The notes under the pieces: model-generated
What the model was told of the DNA's origin: nothing
What the model saw: only the letters and a program-made list of their open reading frames with translations
The model's database searches: none
Assembly: GCF_900109785.1 (NCBI RefSeq)
Contig: NZ_FOBH01000004.1
Location: 124,001-188,000 of the forward strand
Length of the DNA: 64,000 bases
Direction of reading: 5' to 3'
DNA from: Nitrosovibrio tenuis
GTDB taxonomy: Bacteria; Pseudomonadota; Gammaproteobacteria; Burkholderiales; Nitrosomonadaceae
In this document: in pieces, positions 62,616 through 64,000 of the stretch
How the letters are laid out: the number at the start of each line of letters is the position of its first letter
How positions within the stretch are numbered: the first letter of the stretch is position 1
Translations under genes and position numbers: made by a program

Positions 62616-63254
62616 ATCAAGTTCAATCCGCTGGACCTCAAGAAAATTTCCCGTCTGACGGTTGCACACTACAACGAACGCGCCGCAGCTTTTTGGCAAG
62701 GGACGAGAAATCATGACGTCAGGCAAAACATCGCCGCGTTGCTACAGAACATCGAGTGCGATCCGCCCTGTAAAATACTCGATTTTGGCTGTGGGCCGGG
62801 ACGCGATCTCAAGGTTTTCAAGGAGCTTGGCCATCTCGCGGTGGGACTGGAAGGTGCCGAGCGTTTTGTCGAAATGGCTCGCAGCTACAGTGGTTGCGAT
62901 GTGTGGTTCCAGGATTTTCTAAGCCTCGATCTGCCGAGCGAATACTTCGATGGCATATTTGCCAATGCTTCGCTATTTCATGTCCCTGGCTGTGAAGTGC
63001 CTCGTGTATTGAAGGAGCTCCGGGCCACGCTGAAACCGGGCGGTATACTATTCAGCTCCAATCCGCGCGGCAGCAATGAGGAGTGCTGGAACCAGGATCG
63101 TTATGGTATGTATCATGATATTGAAGGCTGGCGGCGCTACATGACCGCGGCGGAGTTCGTTGAAATGACTCACTACTACCGCCCGGCGGGTCTTCCGCGC
63201 GAACAGCAGCCGTGGCTGGCCAGTGTGTGGCGCAAACCGGACATATTGTGCTGA
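62616..63254 (+). CDS. SAM-dependent methyltransferase with non-canonical start
   Basis: A class I methyltransferase with SAM motif ILDFGCGPGRDLKVF, acidic residue in VGLEGAERFVEMA, IFANASLFHVP and LKPGGILFSSNPRG. The conserved-looking N-terminus (NPLDLKKISRLTVAHYNERA, then AFWQGTRNHDVRQNIAALL) lies upstream of the first usual start (TTG 62739). In that frame no ATG, GTG or TTG occurs after the preceding stop; an ATC at 62616 sits seven bases after GGAGA and is the likely initiation point, or a lost ATG. From ATC the product is 212 residues. Substrate unknown; it follows the DUF2063 gene by 98 bases and may be unrelated to it. Confidence 0.75.
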   Translation: MKFNPLDLKKISRLTVAHYNERAAAFWQGTRNHDVRQNIAALLQNIECDPPCKILDFGCGPGRDLKVFKELGHLAVGLEGAERFVEMARSYSGCDVWFQDFLSLDLPSEYFDGIFANASLFHVPGCEVPRVLKELRATLKPGGILFSSNPRGSNEECWNQDRYGMYHDIEGWRRYMTAAEFVEMTHYYRPAGLPREQQPWLASVWRKPDILC

Positions 63255-63284
63255 GCAGGGATAGACCGCTTGCAACTCATTGAT

Positions 63285-64000
63285 ATGTCGGTAAAGGATG
63301 TCGTCGTGATAGGGGCGGGGGCGGCAGGTATGATGTGTGCAATCGAAGCGGGCAAGCGCGGGCGCTCGGTATTGCTGCTGGATCACGCGAGCAAGCTCGC
63401 CGAAAAAATTCGCGTATCCGGCGGCGGGCGGTGCAATTTTACAAACCGCTACACCAGGCCGGAAAATTTCATTTCACACAACCCACATTTCTGCCGGTCG
63501 GCACTGGCGCGTTTCACCCCCCAAGACTTTATCTCGCTCGTCGAAAAGCATGGCATCCGTTATCACGAAAAGAAGCTGGGGCAATTATTTTGCGATGGCA
63601 GTTCCCAGCAAATCATAGACCTGCTGCGGCATGAGTGCGATGCTGCGGGTGTTGAATGGCAGATGCCGTGCCGCGTCAGTAATGTAGAACGAATCAGCGC
63701 CAGCGATGCCCGATTCATGCTGGAGACCGGGCGTGGCCTAGTGAGCACGCGCGCACTGGTGATTGCAACGGGCGGCCTTTCCATCCCACAAATCGGCGCA
63801 ACGTCTTTCGGCTATCGCGTGGCGGAACAATTCGATATCAACGTGACACGGCTGCGGCCAGCATTGGTTCCGCTGATCTTTGCCCCGGAACAACTGACCA
63901 GTTTTTCGCAACTTCCAGGAATTGCAATGGAGGCGACGGTGAGTTGTGATGGAGCAAAGTTTCGCGAAAATTTATTGATCACACATCGGGGCTTGAGCGG
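63285..64000 (+). CDS. HI0933/YhiN-family FAD-dependent oxidoreductase (cut by window edge)
   Basis: First 238 codons of a flavoprotein of the HI0933/YhiN family. The dinucleotide-binding motif is VVVIGAGAAGMMCAIEAGKR, followed by the family signature EKIRVSGGGRCNFTNR and later VIATGGLSIPQIGATSFGY. Full-length members are about 390-420 residues, so the C-terminal 40 percent is missing at the right edge. Physiological substrate is not established for the family. Starts 30 bases after the methyltransferase stop, without a clear SD. Confidence 0.92.
   Translation, partial: MSVKDVVVIGAGAAGMMCAIEAGKRGRSVLLLDHASKLAEKIRVSGGGRCNFTNRYTRPENFISHNPHFCRSALARFTPQDFISLVEKHGIRYHEKKLGQLFCDGSSQQIIDLLRHECDAAGVEWQMPCRVSNVERISASDARFMLETGRGLVSTRALVIATGGLSIPQIGATSFGYRVAEQFDINVTRLRPALVPLIFAPEQLTSFSQLPGIAMEATVSCDGAKFRENLLITHRGLS

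Overview
The window looks like chromosomal DNA of a betaproteobacterium, most likely a Nitrosospira-like member of the Nitrosomonadaceae. The grounds are hopanoid genes, an EpsA/PEP-CTERM system of betaproteobacterial type, copper-protein genes, betaproteobacterial-style porins and conserved trp and rpsO-pnp blocks. No ammonia-oxidation gene lies here, so the genus is an inference. Both ends cut a gene: dnaE2 at the left and a FAD flavoprotein at the right. No tRNA, rRNA, insertion sequence, prophage or CRISPR array was seen.

Layout. 1-4350 (minus) is a lexA-imuA-imuB-dnaE2 SOS mutagenesis cassette with a strikingly clear self-regulated promoter. 4433-8384 (minus) is a two-gene copper operon. 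The upstream protein keeps only the first-domain copper motifs of a multicopper oxidase; the downstream one keeps only the last-domain motifs and adds a cupredoxin and a beta-propeller. An orphan NarL-type regulator follows (8772-9509, minus). 9994-19885 (plus) is an eleven-gene type II secretion/type IV pilus-like machine with four pseudopilins and a secretin carrying a C-terminal cohesin-like domain. 20317-36185 (plus) is a surface and biofilm region: EpsA regulator, a cyclic-di-GMP-I riboswitch, a PEP-CTERM-type protein, a secreted protein of unknown role, and a two-partner secretion pair with a 3401-residue exoprotein.

36450-37769 (minus) is a secreted glycerophosphodiesterase. 38096-43305 (plus) is an energised envelope system: an ExbB fused to an extracytoplasmic DUF2341/LamG-like region, then ExbD, TonB, a porin-like barrel and a coiled-coil protein. 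43651-46203 is trpGDC, followed by a general porin with a strong terminator. 48218-56876 holds hopanoid genes hpnH, hpnM, hpnN, mlaA/vacJ, shc and hpnG, covering cyclisation, side-chain attachment, side-chain processing and transport to the outer membrane. 57015-59513 is rpsO-pnp, then dksA on the other strand. 60487-62517 is a three-gene cassette of the bufferin/HvfABC/methanobactin-like type: an EF-hand precursor with one EGRCG motif, a DUF692 enzyme and a DUF2063 partner. A methyltransferase without a usual start codon and the truncated flavoprotein close the window.

The observations most worth following are the complementary multicopper oxidase pair, the EF-hand RiPP-like cassette, the riboswitch-led surface operon, the fused ExbB-TonB-porin operon, and the lexA promoter whose -10 box sits exactly between two identical GAAC-N4-GTTC operators.
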